This document shows, piece by piece, positions 1 to 8,299 of a stretch of DNA of 64,000 bases. The position numbers and the translations under genes are program-made. The stretch lies in assembly GCA_963767835.1 (NCBI GenBank), contig CAVYFY010000006.1:1-64000 (forward strand), given 5' to 3'. The DNA comes from SIAQ01 sp963767835. Lineage in GTDB: Bacteria > Planctomycetota > Planctomycetia > Gemmatales > Gemmataceae. The notes below the pieces were generated by a model. It was not told where the DNA came from. It did no database searches and worked only from the letters and a program-made list of their open reading frames with translations. Within the stretch, counting starts at the first letter, position 1. The number at the start of each line of letters is the position of its first letter.

Positions 1-1104
1 GCAAAGCTGGCCCTCGAAGACGGCGCCGTCTACACCGGCCGGAGCTTCGGCGCCGTCGGCGAATCGTTCGGCGAAGTCGTCTTCAACACCAGCATGACCG
101 GCTATCAGGAAGTCCTCACCGATCCGTCTTACAACGGCCAGATCGTCACGATGACCTACCCGCTCATCGGCAACTATGGCATCAACGCCCAGGATCGCGA
201 ATCGATGTTGCCGCAGGTGGAGGGATTCCTCGTGCGCGAATGCACGCGCATTCCCAGCAACTTCCGCTCGCACCAGACGCTGGCCGGCTATCTCGCGGAG
301 CATGGCATCCTCGGCTTGGAAGGGATCGACACCCGCGCTCTGGTTCGCCGGCTGCGCATGCGCGGCGCGATGATGGGCGTCCTGTCCACGGCCGATCTCG
401 ACGATCAATCGCTGGTCAACAAGGCGCACGGCGTGCCGAGCATCGTTGGCCGCGATCTGGCGCGCGTGGTGATGCCGGAGAAGGCGTTTGCCTGGCGCGA
501 CGGGTTCAACAGCCCGTTTTGCACGCAGGAATTGCACCGGAGCAAGAAGCCGCACCGCGTCGTGGCCCTCGATTTCGGCATGAAATGGAACATCCTCCGC
601 TGCCTGGTGCAGATTGGCTGCGAGGTGACGGTGCTGCCCGGTACGGCTTCCGCCAAGGAGATTCTCGCCGCCAATCCCGACGGCGTATTCATTTCCAATG
701 GCCCCGGCGATCCCGAACCGCTCGGCTATGCCATCGACAACATCCGCCAGCTCATCGACAAGAAACCGATCTTCGGCATCTGCCTGGGCCATCAGCTCCT
801 TGGCCTGGCATTGGGTGCGAAGACATTCAAGCTCAAGTTCGGCCACCGCGGCGCCAACCAGCCGGTGCTGAACAAAAAGACGGGCCGGGTCGAGATCACC
901 ACGCAAAATCACGGTTTCGCCGTCAGCGCGGAATCGCTGCCCGCCGAGGTCGAGCCGACGCACATCAATCTCAACGATCAAACGCTGGAAGGGATGCGGC
1001 ACCGGCGCCATCCGGTCTTCAGCGTGCAGTATCATCCTGAGGCATCCGCGGGGCCGCACGACAGCACGTATCTGTTCGAGGAATTTCGGAAGATGATGGA
1101 TTGA
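1..1104 (+). CDS. carA: Carbamoyl-phosphate synthase small (glutaminase) subunit, 5' end cut by window
   Basis: This subunit hydrolyses glutamine and passes ammonia to the large subunit CarB, making carbamoyl phosphate for pyrimidine and arginine synthesis in the cytoplasm. The reading frame is open from base 1, so the true start lies upstream and only the first few residues are missing. The N-terminal CarA domain begins with the usual LEDG..Y.G..FG pattern. The C-terminal class I glutamine amidotransferase domain has the nucleophile motif FGICLGHQLLGLALGA at 772-819 and the His/Glu motif QYHPEASAGPHD near 1027-1062. About 367 residues are present, normal for the family. A palindromic repeat follows the stop codon. 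The assignment is secure. Confidence 0.96.
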   Translation, partial: AKLALEDGAVYTGRSFGAVGESFGEVVFNTSMTGYQEVLTDPSYNGQIVTMTYPLIGNYGINAQDRESMLPQVEGFLVRECTRIPSNFRSHQTLAGYLAEHGILGLEGIDTRALVRRLRMRGAMMGVLSTADLDDQSLVNKAHGVPSIVGRDLARVVMPEKAFAWRDGFNSPFCTQELHRSKKPHRVVALDFGMKWNILRCLVQIGCEVTVLPGTASAKEILAANPDGVFISNGPGDPEPLGYAIDNIRQLIDKKPIFGICLGHQLLGLALGAKTFKLKFGHRGANQPVLNKKTGRVEITTQNHGFAVSAESLPAEVEPTHINLNDQTLEGMRHRRHPVFSVQYHPEASAGPHDSTYLFEEFRKMMD

Positions 1105-1109
1105 GCTGG

Positions 1110-1221
1110 TTTCCTCCCCTCTCCCTCCGGGAGAGGGGCCGGGGGTGAGGGTGTTCAAGCAGATTTTGAGGGTTCTGCCCTCACCCCCCGGCCCCTCTCC
1201 CGAAGGGAGAGGGGGAGGAAA
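1110..1221. repeat. Long GC-rich inverted repeat (C/G-tract palindrome, family A)
   Basis: Two arms of about 42 bases (1110-1151 and 1178-1221) are near-perfect reverse complements. Each arm also contains its own small hairpin (CTCTCCCTCCGGGAGAGG in the left arm). It lies between the convergent carA and esterase genes, so it may act as a bidirectional terminator. Related sequence occurs inside aroDE (25329-25369) and alkB (42161-42206), which suggests a dispersed repeat family and not a simple terminator. Confidence 0.85.
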
Positions 1222-1233
1222 GGCCGCAAGCGG

Positions 1234-2130
1234 TTACTTGAGCGCATGCTTCTTGAAAAACTCCCACATCGTATCGTTTGCGGAGAATTTCTTGGTCGAG
1301 GGGCCGAAAATCGCTGGTGAAAAAGCGCCGGGCCAAGTGTGGCCCCCGTTTTCGATGGTGTAGAGGATGACCTCGGCCTTCGCTTTGCCGCCAGCGAATT
1401 CCTTGCGCTTCACCTTCAACTTTTCCTCCTTGACGTACACCTCCGTTTCGGTCGCTTTCTCCTCGCAGCCGTTGGCTTTCGCGCAGGTCAGGATGGTGTC
1501 GTCCACGGAGCGAAAACGCAGGAAACTGGGAATATCCTTCTTGTTGGGCGGTCCATCGAACGGGACCAGCAAATCCTTGGTTCCGTGAAAATGCATGACG
1601 GGAACCGGCCGTTTCGGCTCATATTTCTCGATCGCCATGGTCCCTGCGACCGGAGCGATGCAGACGATGCGCTCCGACATCTCCGCCGCGACCCGGTAGC
1701 ACATCATCGCCCCGTTCGATAGCCCGGTGACATAGACGCGCTTCTTGTCCACGTTGCACACCGATTCGACATCGTCGAGCACCTTGCCGAGGTACTTGAT
1801 GTCATCGGTTTTGTTGATGTCGCCGGGGAACAAGCCGGCGTTCCAGGTCTGGATGAGGCCGGTGCCGTTGGGATAGACGACGATGAAGTTATTGTCGTCC
1901 GCGGTCTTGGAGAGGCCGGTGCCAAGCTCCATGAGCTTGGCGATCATGGTGGCGCCGTGCAGGGCAAGCACCACCGGCGTCGGCTTCTTCGCATCGTACT
2001 TGCTCGGCACATGAATCAGGTGGGTGCGTTTCAGCTTGTCCACGGTGATGGTGCGCTCGTGCGTGCCGGGCGTGAGCGGCTCGGATTGGCCGACCGTTAG
2101 CGCGGCCATAAGAAGAAATGAGTATTGCAT
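1234..2130 (-). CDS. Secreted PHB-depolymerase-like / feruloyl-esterase-like alpha/beta hydrolase
   Basis: Predicted exported esterase of the LpqC / polyhydroxybutyrate depolymerase-like family (298 aa). A short hydrophobic signal sequence covers about residues 1-17. The oxyanion region follows (VVLALHGATM, about 52-61), then the nucleophile elbow GLSNGAMM (G-x-S-x-G) about two fifths along. The C-terminal GGHTWPG motif near residue 263 carries the catalytic His, as is usual in this family. The substrate cannot be read from sequence; plant or polyester-type ester bonds are typical. The gene converges on carA and has a 28-bp inverted repeat just upstream. No lipobox was seen. Confidence 0.82.
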   Translation of the reverse strand: MQYSFLLMAALTVGQSEPLTPGTHERTITVDKLKRTHLIHVPSKYDAKKPTPVVLALHGATMIAKLMELGTGLSKTADDNNFIVVYPNGTGLIQTWNAGLFPGDINKTDDIKYLGKVLDDVESVCNVDKKRVYVTGLSNGAMMCYRVAAEMSERIVCIAPVAGTMAIEKYEPKRPVPVMHFHGTKDLLVPFDGPPNKKDIPSFLRFRSVDDTILTCAKANGCEEKATETEVYVKEEKLKVKRKEFAGGKAKAEVILYTIENGGHTWPGAFSPAIFGPSTKKFSANDTMWEFFKKHALK

Positions 2131-2153
2131 CTTCGCTCCTCATTTTGACGTTC

Positions 2154-2220
2154 CAAGGAGCCGCGCACGCAGTAAGCGGCTCCACGAAACCCAGCCGCTT
2201 ACTGCGTGCGCGGCTCCTTG
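2154..2220. repeat. Perfect 28-bp inverted repeat (family B)
   Basis: The arms at 2154-2181 and 2193-2220 match perfectly over 28 bases with an 11-base loop. The core GAGCCGCGCACGNAGTAAGC is shared with the palindrome at 10391-10444. A solo half-copy is visible near 61930-61950. It lies between two minus-strand genes. Confidence 0.9.
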
Positions 2221-2277
2221 ATACTACCGACAATCCCTGGTGATGTTTCGCGCTATCGCTGACCAGCGCGAATTTTC

Positions 2278-5200
2278 TCAATCCTTCCTGCCCGGCAGGG
2301 CCCCTGGCACAAAGACCGGCGGTGGCATGCCCATCAGGCGGCGCAGCTCGTTGCGCTCCAGGTCCGTCGCCGCCAGATAGGCACGCCGCCAGCACGATTC
2401 CGCGAGCGCCATCTGGCCAATTTTTTGGTACGCTTTCCCCAATTTCATCAGGCTTGGCGGATCGACAAAGGGAGCATGGGCCGCTTTGCGGTAATAGATG
2501 ATTGCCTTACCGGGCTCGGTCCTCATTAGCTCGTCGGCGTGCTGGACCATGAGATCGCGGGCATCGGCGCCTGCTTCGAGCGCCTGCCGAGTGAATTTTT
2601 TGGCGAGATAGTTGCGCTCGAGCGCCGTGCACAGGGAAACGACCTCGCGGGCGAGATTGGCGTTCTTCGGGCATCTCTTCATTTCGACCGCGAAAAGTTC
2701 GAGCGCCTCGTCGATGTCGCCGCGATCGGTCAGCTTCCTGGCCTTGAAATAATCGGCATAGTCAGCCTGCAGCACGATGTCGGCGTGGGTCGGCGGATAA
2801 ACGAGCAGCCAATCCATGCCTTGGCTGGAGCGTTCACGAATGTCGCGCGCGGTTAGCAGCCGCCCCGAGTAAATGGCCCAGCCGTAGGTGTCGCTGAAAG
2901 GCATCACGACCTCGGCGACATTGTTGACGGGGGGCAAGCGGACTGGCTTCCATTCGCCGAAGGGGACCGGCTTGATGCGCCATTTCGCGCCGACCGTTTT
3001 GCGCAGAGTCTCGCCGTAATAGGCGCCGACGCCGAGAATGTTGACCGGATGCTTGCCGGCGCCGAGCTCGATATGGTCGATCAGGTTCGTGAGTCGATCG
3101 AGAGACGCCGCGGTGCCGTCGAGGACGACGCCGGTTTCCTCCTTGACCGCAGCGGCGAATTCATTGGCGAGCGTTTCCAGCGATGCCGGCGTGGGCACGT
3201 ATTGCGGCAACGGCGTTCCCTTGAGCGATTTCTCCAGGCGCCGGGCCAGGCGTTCCCCCGCGGGCGTGCTTCCCGCGATCTTTGGCGCCGGCGGCAGGGC
3301 GTTCGCCAGTTCCTCCGCAGCGATACGGAAAATCCCCTGCTGCGCCGTCGGCAGCAAATGGTCGCGCACCTCCAAGAATAGATCCGGCCCGGCGCTCCAA
3401 AGATGGCTGAATCGGCCCGTCCGCGTCAGGTTGGTCGCGGCACCGGTTTCGACGTCGATGCGCTCTACGTCGAACAGGAAGCTCACGCCGCCCGCTCCGG
3501 GATCGCGGATCAGGCGGCGCAGGGCGTAGATCGATTTGCCGTCCGCCGACCAGACCAGCCTTTGATAGTCGGCGACATCCTTGTTGAGTACGCGCAGATC
3601 GCTGCCGTCGGGATTCGCGAGGTAAAGCAAGCCACCGAACTGCTGGGTGCGCGGCATGTCGCGATTGGCGATGACCGCCATTTTCTTGCCATCGGGGGAC
3701 AGCGCCGGCAAACCGACACGGATGAGGGGCCAGTTGAATAGCGTCGTCTTGGCAGTGTTATCGAATGGCACGATTTCCAATTTGCGCGTTATGAGTTGCA
3801 ATCCAGTGTTGCCTCGGCCAAGTCCGTCGTCATCGCGGTAGTCGAAGAAAGGCCGTTGGTTACTGGTGACGACGTAGAGCCCCTTGTTGCCGGGTGCGAA
3901 GGCGATGGACACGGCGTTGCTGGCGCGCACTTTTTTTGTGAAACCGAAGCCCAGCGGCGAGACGGTGATATCATCGCCGACCTGCCAGGCCAGCCAGCGG
4001 CGATCGGCGGAGAGGGCGACGCTGCTGGGCCGCATCCCCTTGATCGGCGCCGCCTCGCGTTTCTTGCTGGCGAGATCCTCGAAATAAATCTCGTTGTTGG
4101 AAGCGATGAGCGCCTGCTTTCCATCAGCCGTGAAGTCGATGATTTCATGGGACCTGGTGCCGGGATAGAGCCGGGTCGCTTTTTTCAACAGCCGAGCCAT
4201 TTGCGGATCGCTGTCGCGATTGCCTTCGTAGCGCCGGATCGGGAAAGCCAGCGGCTCAGCAAGCTTCGATTGGGACTTCAAGCGAAACGATTCCAGGAGC
4301 GACTCGAACTCAACCGTCGCATCATCGAGGCGGCCGGGCGTGGTTTCGAGCACGATCCAGGCGGCAACGCCGTCGTTGATGGTCGCCGCGATCAGGAAGA
4401 TGCGCGGGCTGCCGACGTGCATGCCCTCGATTTGCCAGCCCGGCCATTTCCCGGTCGCCGTGGTGAACGTCATTGCACGCTGCTTGCCGGCGCCCAAGCG
4501 CGGCAAGTAGACGCTGGAGACTTGCTGCAGTTCCGCCGTCAGGCTCGTCTGCGCCTCGTGCAGCGTAATGAAGAGCCAGGCGTTCCCTGGTTGATATCGG
4601 AACGTGATGTAATCGAGTGCCTGGTTCTCCGCCGGATTGTCAAAGGTGTCTTCACGCCAGCGCGGGCGAGCCAACTCGAATGACGCCAGGCCGCCCGACA
4701 ACACGGTTTGCTTCGGCGTTCCGTCGTGAAGCTTGATCCAGGCGGCCCGGTCCTTCAGGAAGGCGAATTGCTTCAATGCCGCCAAATAATCCTGCTCGAA
4801 TTCCTTGGATTCCCCGCCGCGGTGGGCGCCGACGACGCGATAGGCGAGGCCCTGGTGGTTGAAGGCGCAAACGTGGAATCGTTGCATGCCCTGGTCGGTG
4901 GTGTCGTCGAAGCGAAAGTACTTCGCTTTTTCGCCGGCCACCGTCATGTCTTTTTGGCCAAAGATTCGGCGCAGCTTGTTGGTCGCGCGGTTGACTTCAA
5001 AGAAGCGCATGGTTTCTTCGAATGAGAAATCCCCCGGCTCGACAAAGACGAACATCACGTTGTCGCCATTCTCGACCTGGAATAGGGCGATCTTGGATTG
5101 CTGCCCATCCCCCCAGTTATCGGAATAAGCGATCTTGAAGTTTCCCGCAGTCGAGGTGAATACCTTGCGATCGGCAGCCGCTTTTCCGGGGCGGACGCGC

Positions 5201-5691
5201 TCGGCCTCGGGGAGCGAAAAATCTTTCGGCAACATCGGCAGCCAGCCTGGCACGCTCTTGACCGCCTCGGCATCCGCGCCGTCGATAATGTGCCAGCTCT
5301 TCCCCTGATCACGGGTGACGGCGAGCAGATAGGATTTCAAGCTCGCCGTCCCCTCCACGCTCTGGAAGCTCAATTTCGTCCGCACCACGGCCAGCCAATC
5401 CGGGCCCGCCTTGACGATCTGTGTGGGCGGCTCGACTTCGAATTTCTCGAGCCGCAACCCCTGATGGCGATACGCGGTCGTCTTCTTCTTCCACGCCGCG
5501 GCGAGCCGATTCTTCGAGCCGATCTTCTCAGCAAGCTTCGGATAGGTCAGCTCCGCCAGCGCGGCATGATTATCGGCCTGAAACGCCTTGGCAAACGCGC
5601 TCGCGCGCTCCTGTGCCGCTTCGAGCAGCGAGGTTTCCTGGGCCGTCTGAGTGATGCCAAGTAAACATAGGGTGAGCACGGTGATCGGCAT
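2278..5691 (-). CDS. Large exported protein: NTF2-like N-terminus, beta-propeller centre, TPR C-terminus
   Basis: A 1137-residue protein of unknown function with an N-terminal signal peptide (about residues 1-17). Residues about 20-170 resemble a DUF4440/NTF2-like sensor fold. About 175-480 look like two PsbP-like beta domains. About 510-790 contain TolB/PD40-type propeller repeats (SADRRWLAWQ, SPDGKKMAVI, SADGKSIYAL). About 980-1120 is rich in TPR-like helices (ALELFAVEMKRCPKNA, KAIIYYRKAAH, LMKLGKAYQKIGQMALA). A periplasmic scaffold or sensing role is an inference. It is transcribed divergently from the membrane protein at 5777 with a gap of about 85 bp. The domain labels come from reading motifs and are only approximate. 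Confidence 0.75.
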   Translation of the reverse strand: MPITVLTLCLLGITQTAQETSLLEAAQERASAFAKAFQADNHAALAELTYPKLAEKIGSKNRLAAAWKKKTTAYRHQGLRLEKFEVEPPTQIVKAGPDWLAVVRTKLSFQSVEGTASLKSYLLAVTRDQGKSWHIIDGADAEAVKSVPGWLPMLPKDFSLPEAERVRPGKAAADRKVFTSTAGNFKIAYSDNWGDGQQSKIALFQVENGDNVMFVFVEPGDFSFEETMRFFEVNRATNKLRRIFGQKDMTVAGEKAKYFRFDDTTDQGMQRFHVCAFNHQGLAYRVVGAHRGGESKEFEQDYLAALKQFAFLKDRAAWIKLHDGTPKQTVLSGGLASFELARPRWREDTFDNPAENQALDYITFRYQPGNAWLFITLHEAQTSLTAELQQVSSVYLPRLGAGKQRAMTFTTATGKWPGWQIEGMHVGSPRIFLIAATINDGVAAWIVLETTPGRLDDATVEFESLLESFRLKSQSKLAEPLAFPIRRYEGNRDSDPQMARLLKKATRLYPGTRSHEIIDFTADGKQALIASNNEIYFEDLASKKREAAPIKGMRPSSVALSADRRWLAWQVGDDITVSPLGFGFTKKVRASNAVSIAFAPGNKGLYVVTSNQRPFFDYRDDDGLGRGNTGLQLITRKLEIVPFDNTAKTTLFNWPLIRVGLPALSPDGKKMAVIANRDMPRTQQFGGLLYLANPDGSDLRVLNKDVADYQRLVWSADGKSIYALRRLIRDPGAGGVSFLFDVERIDVETGAATNLTRTGRFSHLWSAGPDLFLEVRDHLLPTAQQGIFRIAAEELANALPPAPKIAGSTPAGERLARRLEKSLKGTPLPQYVPTPASLETLANEFAAAVKEETGVVLDGTAASLDRLTNLIDHIELGAGKHPVNILGVGAYYGETLRKTVGAKWRIKPVPFGEWKPVRLPPVNNVAEVVMPFSDTYGWAIYSGRLLTARDIRERSSQGMDWLLVYPPTHADIVLQADYADYFKARKLTDRGDIDEALELFAVEMKRCPKNANLAREVVSLCTALERNYLAKKFTRQALEAGADARDLMVQHADELMRTEPGKAIIYYRKAAHAPFVDPPSLMKLGKAYQKIGQMALAESCWRRAYLAATDLERNELRRLMGMPPPVFVPGALPGRKD

Positions 5692-5776
5692 GGCGACATC
5701 CCTTGCGATTGAAACAGGAGATAATAAGAAGGCCTATCGTGATTTTATGGCGCGAGCGGAACAAGAGGGGATCGAA

Positions 5777-6421
5777 ATGAGTGTAGCTTCGCTCAACCTG
5801 ATTCACTTTCTCGATTTTTATTTCGCGCTCATGTTCTTCGCCGGACTGTGGCGCCGCTTCGGGCAGTATCAGAATGTGGCCAGGCTGGCCTTGTCGATGC
5901 CGGCGCGCTGGCCGAACCTGATGAAGCTGGTGAGTCAGTATCACACGCTGTTTTGGTCATGGTCGATGATGCTGCCGGCGATTCTGGCTCTGGTGTTGTG
6001 GATCGTGCAGATGCTGATGTCGCGATTGGTCTTGCCTGCGGCGGGCTCCGTGGAAGATGGCCTGTCGATCGCCCGCCTGCTCGAACATTGGCCGGCGCTT
6101 TTCATCGTGGCGCCGCTCGGCATTGGCATGTTCGGCTTTGATTTTTACACGCTGTATCTCGTGGGCCGGATCGATCGCGCTCAGCTCGAAGGCTATTTCG
6201 ATCAGGCGGAATATTGGCTGCGCTCGCGCACGGCGGAGGTGGTGCGCGTTGTTACCTTTGGCCATATCAATCCGCGCAAGATGGTGGCGGTCGAGGTCGA
6301 GAGGGCATTGGTAGCGGTTGCCGACATGCTCAACTTCACGCTCTGGTGGGTCATTGTGCAGACGGGGCTGCGGTTCGCGTTTGCCGTCTCAATATGGCTC
6401 ACCTGGGCACTGACTCGCTGA
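5777..6421 (+). CDS. Conserved multi-pass membrane protein, function unknown
   Basis: A 214-residue protein with hydrophobic segments near residues 6-24, 60-82, 100-122 and 185-210, so about four membrane spans. The start ATG at 5777 is chosen because AGAGGGG lies just upstream; the frame stays open back to 5651 but overlaps the divergent gene there. No catalytic motif is recognised. A family-A/B-like intergenic palindrome and then a metal-dependent regulator gene follow, but nothing ties it functionally to them. Confidence 0.6.
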   Translation: MSVASLNLIHFLDFYFALMFFAGLWRRFGQYQNVARLALSMPARWPNLMKLVSQYHTLFWSWSMMLPAILALVLWIVQMLMSRLVLPAAGSVEDGLSIARLLEHWPALFIVAPLGIGMFGFDFYTLYLVGRIDRAQLEGYFDQAEYWLRSRTAEVVRVVTFGHINPRKMVAVEVERALVAVADMLNFTLWWVIVQTGLRFAFAVSIWLTWALTR

Positions 6422-6449
6422 ATGATACTCGAATTAACCGGGGCATCTG

Positions 6450-6526
6450 TAGGGTGGGTCGAGCAACGCGAGGCCCACCGAACTGTTGCAAGGACCGGTG
6501 GGCCTCACTTCGTTCGACCTACCCTG
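6450..6526. repeat. Intergenic inverted repeat, about 31-bp arms
   Basis: The left arm (6450-6480, TAGGGTGGGTCGAGC...) and the right arm (6496-6526) are imperfect reverse complements. The sequence lies between the membrane-protein gene and the DtxR/MntR-like gene and could terminate the upstream transcript. Confidence 0.75.
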
Positions 6527-6559
6527 CGGCTTCTGAGGGTTTGACGGGCGGCCAAACAA

Positions 6560-6565
6560 TATAAT
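6560..6565 (+). promoter_or_regulatory. TATAAT -10 box placed for a leaderless transcript
   Basis: A perfect TATAAT ends 7 bases before the ATG at 6573, so the predicted +1 falls at the start codon itself. No well-spaced -35 was found (TTGACG at 6541 leaves only 13 bases). No ribosome-binding site is visible. The same arrangement is seen before hisF. Confidence 0.45.
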
Positions 6566-6572
6566 GATCGCC

Positions 6573-7241
6573 ATGAGCGACGAAATCTCGCCGGCGGTTC
6601 AGGATTACCTGAAAGCCATTCACAGCCTGGGCGGAGCGGAGCACCTTGTGACGCCGATCGACATTGCGTCGCGCCTCCAGGTGAAGGCACCGTCGGTCAC
6701 GGGGATGCTCAAGCGCCTGGAATCGGCAGGACTTATCACCTACGGCGTCGGCCAGGGGGCGCAGCTCACCGAGACCGGCATCGCCCAGGCCCGGCGCGTC
6801 ATCCGCCGGCATCGGCTCGTCGAATTATTTCTGACGCGCGTGCTTGGCCTGGACTGGAGCGAGGTGGATGCGGAGGCCGACGCGCTCGAGCATGCGATTT
6901 CGCCGCGGCTGGAGGCGGCGATCGCCGCGCATCTGGGGGAGCCGCTCGAAGACCCGCACGGCCATCCGATCCCGAGCGCCAAGGGGGATTTGCAGAAGCG
7001 CGACCTAAAACCGCTGCATCATTTCCGGGCCGGAGAGCGCGTCCTCATCCGCGAGGTGCAGGACGACAATCCGGACCGGCTGCGCCACTGGCAGAATCTG
7101 GGGCTGATCCCCGGCGCGGTCGTGCAATTCATCAGCTATCAGCCGCTCGACGACATGTTCAATCTGCAAGTTGGCGTCAAAAGCATTCACGTCGGCAGCG
7201 CGGGACTCGCAGGCCTGCGCGGCGAATTGGCGGCCGCCTAA
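6573..7241 (+). CDS. DtxR/MntR-family metal-dependent transcriptional regulator
   Basis: A 222-residue iron- or manganese-responsive repressor. It has an N-terminal winged helix (about residues 5-60; the motif IASRLQVKAPSVTGMLKRLE is the recognition region), a metal-binding/dimerisation domain (about 65-140; HRLVELFLTRVLGLDW, then EADALEHAISP), and a C-terminal FeoA/SH3-like domain (about 150-220; LIREVQDDNPDRLRHW). A metal-loaded dimer would repress uptake genes. No such target gene is adjacent, so Fe versus Mn specificity cannot be decided. The ATG at 6573 is preferred because the alternative ATG at 6564 overlaps the -10 box. Confidence 0.88.
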   Translation: MSDEISPAVQDYLKAIHSLGGAEHLVTPIDIASRLQVKAPSVTGMLKRLESAGLITYGVGQGAQLTETGIAQARRVIRRHRLVELFLTRVLGLDWSEVDAEADALEHAISPRLEAAIAAHLGEPLEDPHGHPIPSAKGDLQKRDLKPLHHFRAGERVLIREVQDDNPDRLRHWQNLGLIPGAVVQFISYQPLDDMFNLQVGVKSIHVGSAGLAGLRGELAAA

Positions 7242-7423
7242 CCCGGATTAATCACCGCTGAGACCGCGGAGATCCCTGAGAAAGTGCAAGTGCGGCGATC
7301 AAAGGAATTACGATAATCGCGGACACCGAGGGCTGAGACTAACTTGCCGTTGGCCTTTTCGACACAATTCCGGCCCTCTTCTGTCTCTGCGTTCTTCGCG
7401 ATCTCTGCGGTGAACAATCCCGG
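7242..7423. other. Intergenic spacer with weak inverted repeat
   Basis: A non-coding gap. TCACCGCTGAGACCGCGGAG near 7249 is partly complementary to GATCTCTGCGGTGA near 7400. This would form a loose long-range hairpin between two convergent genes. Nothing else is recognised. Confidence 0.5.
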
Positions 7424-7930
7424 CTAACGGTTCGGCGCCGGTTCCAGCGCCAGCGCACCCCCCAGCACCAGCATGCGCAAAAACGGATTCGGCGGCGATG
7501 CGAATGTCACCTCCATGCCGCCCGCCGTTTTGGCGAAGCCAGCCAGCGGGCGGCCGATGGAGTCGAACAGGTGAACACGCTCCGGCGATTCGTGTTCGAT
7601 CCAGGCCAGACGTTCACCGTCGGACGAGACGATGGAATTTGCATGGATCGTGCCGACGTGGCGGTTGTCGGCGTCATCGACTTCCCAGATTCGCAGCATG
7701 CCCCACGAGCGCGACACGCTCATCAAATGTGAGGCGTCTTCGGTTTCGAACACGTCGAGGTGAATCTTGCGAAACCACGAGAACCAGGTGCCGCGCGGAT
7801 CAGCGCTGAGGCGAGCGAACCCAAGTGAGCGGCCTGTGCTGTCGGCGATCGTGCGTTTCCATGCCAGACCGCCGTCCGGTTCGGCTTCCTGCGTCCAGCC
7901 ATGCACCAGCAATGTTCTCTGTTCCAGCAT
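7424..7930 (-). CDS. Hypothetical protein, possibly scramblase/tubby-like fold
   Basis: A 168-residue protein. The start at 7930 (MLEQRTLLV...) is chosen over upstream in-frame ATGs because the residues before it look non-coding and rich in Arg/His. The sequence has repeated beta-strand patterns ending in 'GRSLGFARL' and 'GRPLAGFAK', with a hydrophobic stretch near the C-terminus (MLVLGGALAL). This resembles the scramblase/LOR barrel superfamily, where such strand repeats are common, but the resemblance is weak. No function is assigned. Confidence 0.45.
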   Translation of the reverse strand: MLEQRTLLVHGWTQEAEPDGGLAWKRTIADSTGRSLGFARLSADPRGTWFSWFRKIHLDVFETEDASHLMSVSRSWGMLRIWEVDDADNRHVGTIHANSIVSSDGERLAWIEHESPERVHLFDSIGRPLAGFAKTAGGMEVTFASPPNPFLRMLVLGGALALEPAPNR

Positions 7931-8065
7931 CGAGATTCCCACTTCGCCGCGTACGGGGCTTCCTGACAACAATATTAGCGAAACCGCTGTTTGCTTGCCG
8001 CGCATCCGCGAGCTAGGATTGCTACAGAACTTCAAAGGGGCTTCCCGTCCCAGAGTAATCCTCTC

Positions 8066-8227
8066 ATGAGCGTGATCGTTTGTGCCGTCACGGCGATGTC
8101 CGTGGCGCTCATCTATTCGAATTGGCGCACGTACCAGCAAAAAAACCAGAGTCGCCAAAGGAAGTTGCGCGAGCGCGTGGCTTACATGCTTTGGGTGATG
8201 GCCATCGGCATGCCCGAACCCAGGTGA
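8066..8227 (+). CDS. Small membrane protein (53 aa)
   Basis: A short ORF starting at ATG 8066. It begins with a hydrophobic helix (about residues 2-17, VIVCAVTAMSVALIYS) followed by a basic segment (NWRTYQQKNQSRQRKLRERV) and a second short hydrophobic patch. This fits a single-span protein with a positively charged cytoplasmic tail. The coding-like composition supports it, but its size and lack of a recognised family leave doubt. Confidence 0.4.
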   Translation: MSVIVCAVTAMSVALIYSNWRTYQQKNQSRQRKLRERVAYMLWVMAIGMPEPR

Positions 8228-8287
8228 GAGCGAGGTATTGGTCTCTCGCGATCAGCTGGCCACGGCTATGGACCACAAACATTTCCT

Positions 8288-8293
8288 TATAAT
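8288..8293 (+). promoter_or_regulatory. TATAAT -10 box abutting hisF
   Basis: A perfect TATAAT ends 6 bases before the hisF ATG at 8300. Transcription would start at or next to the start codon. A GAGGGA sequence directly precedes the ATG but is too close to be a normally spaced ribosome-binding site. Confidence 0.45.
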
Positions 8294-8299
8294 GAGGGA

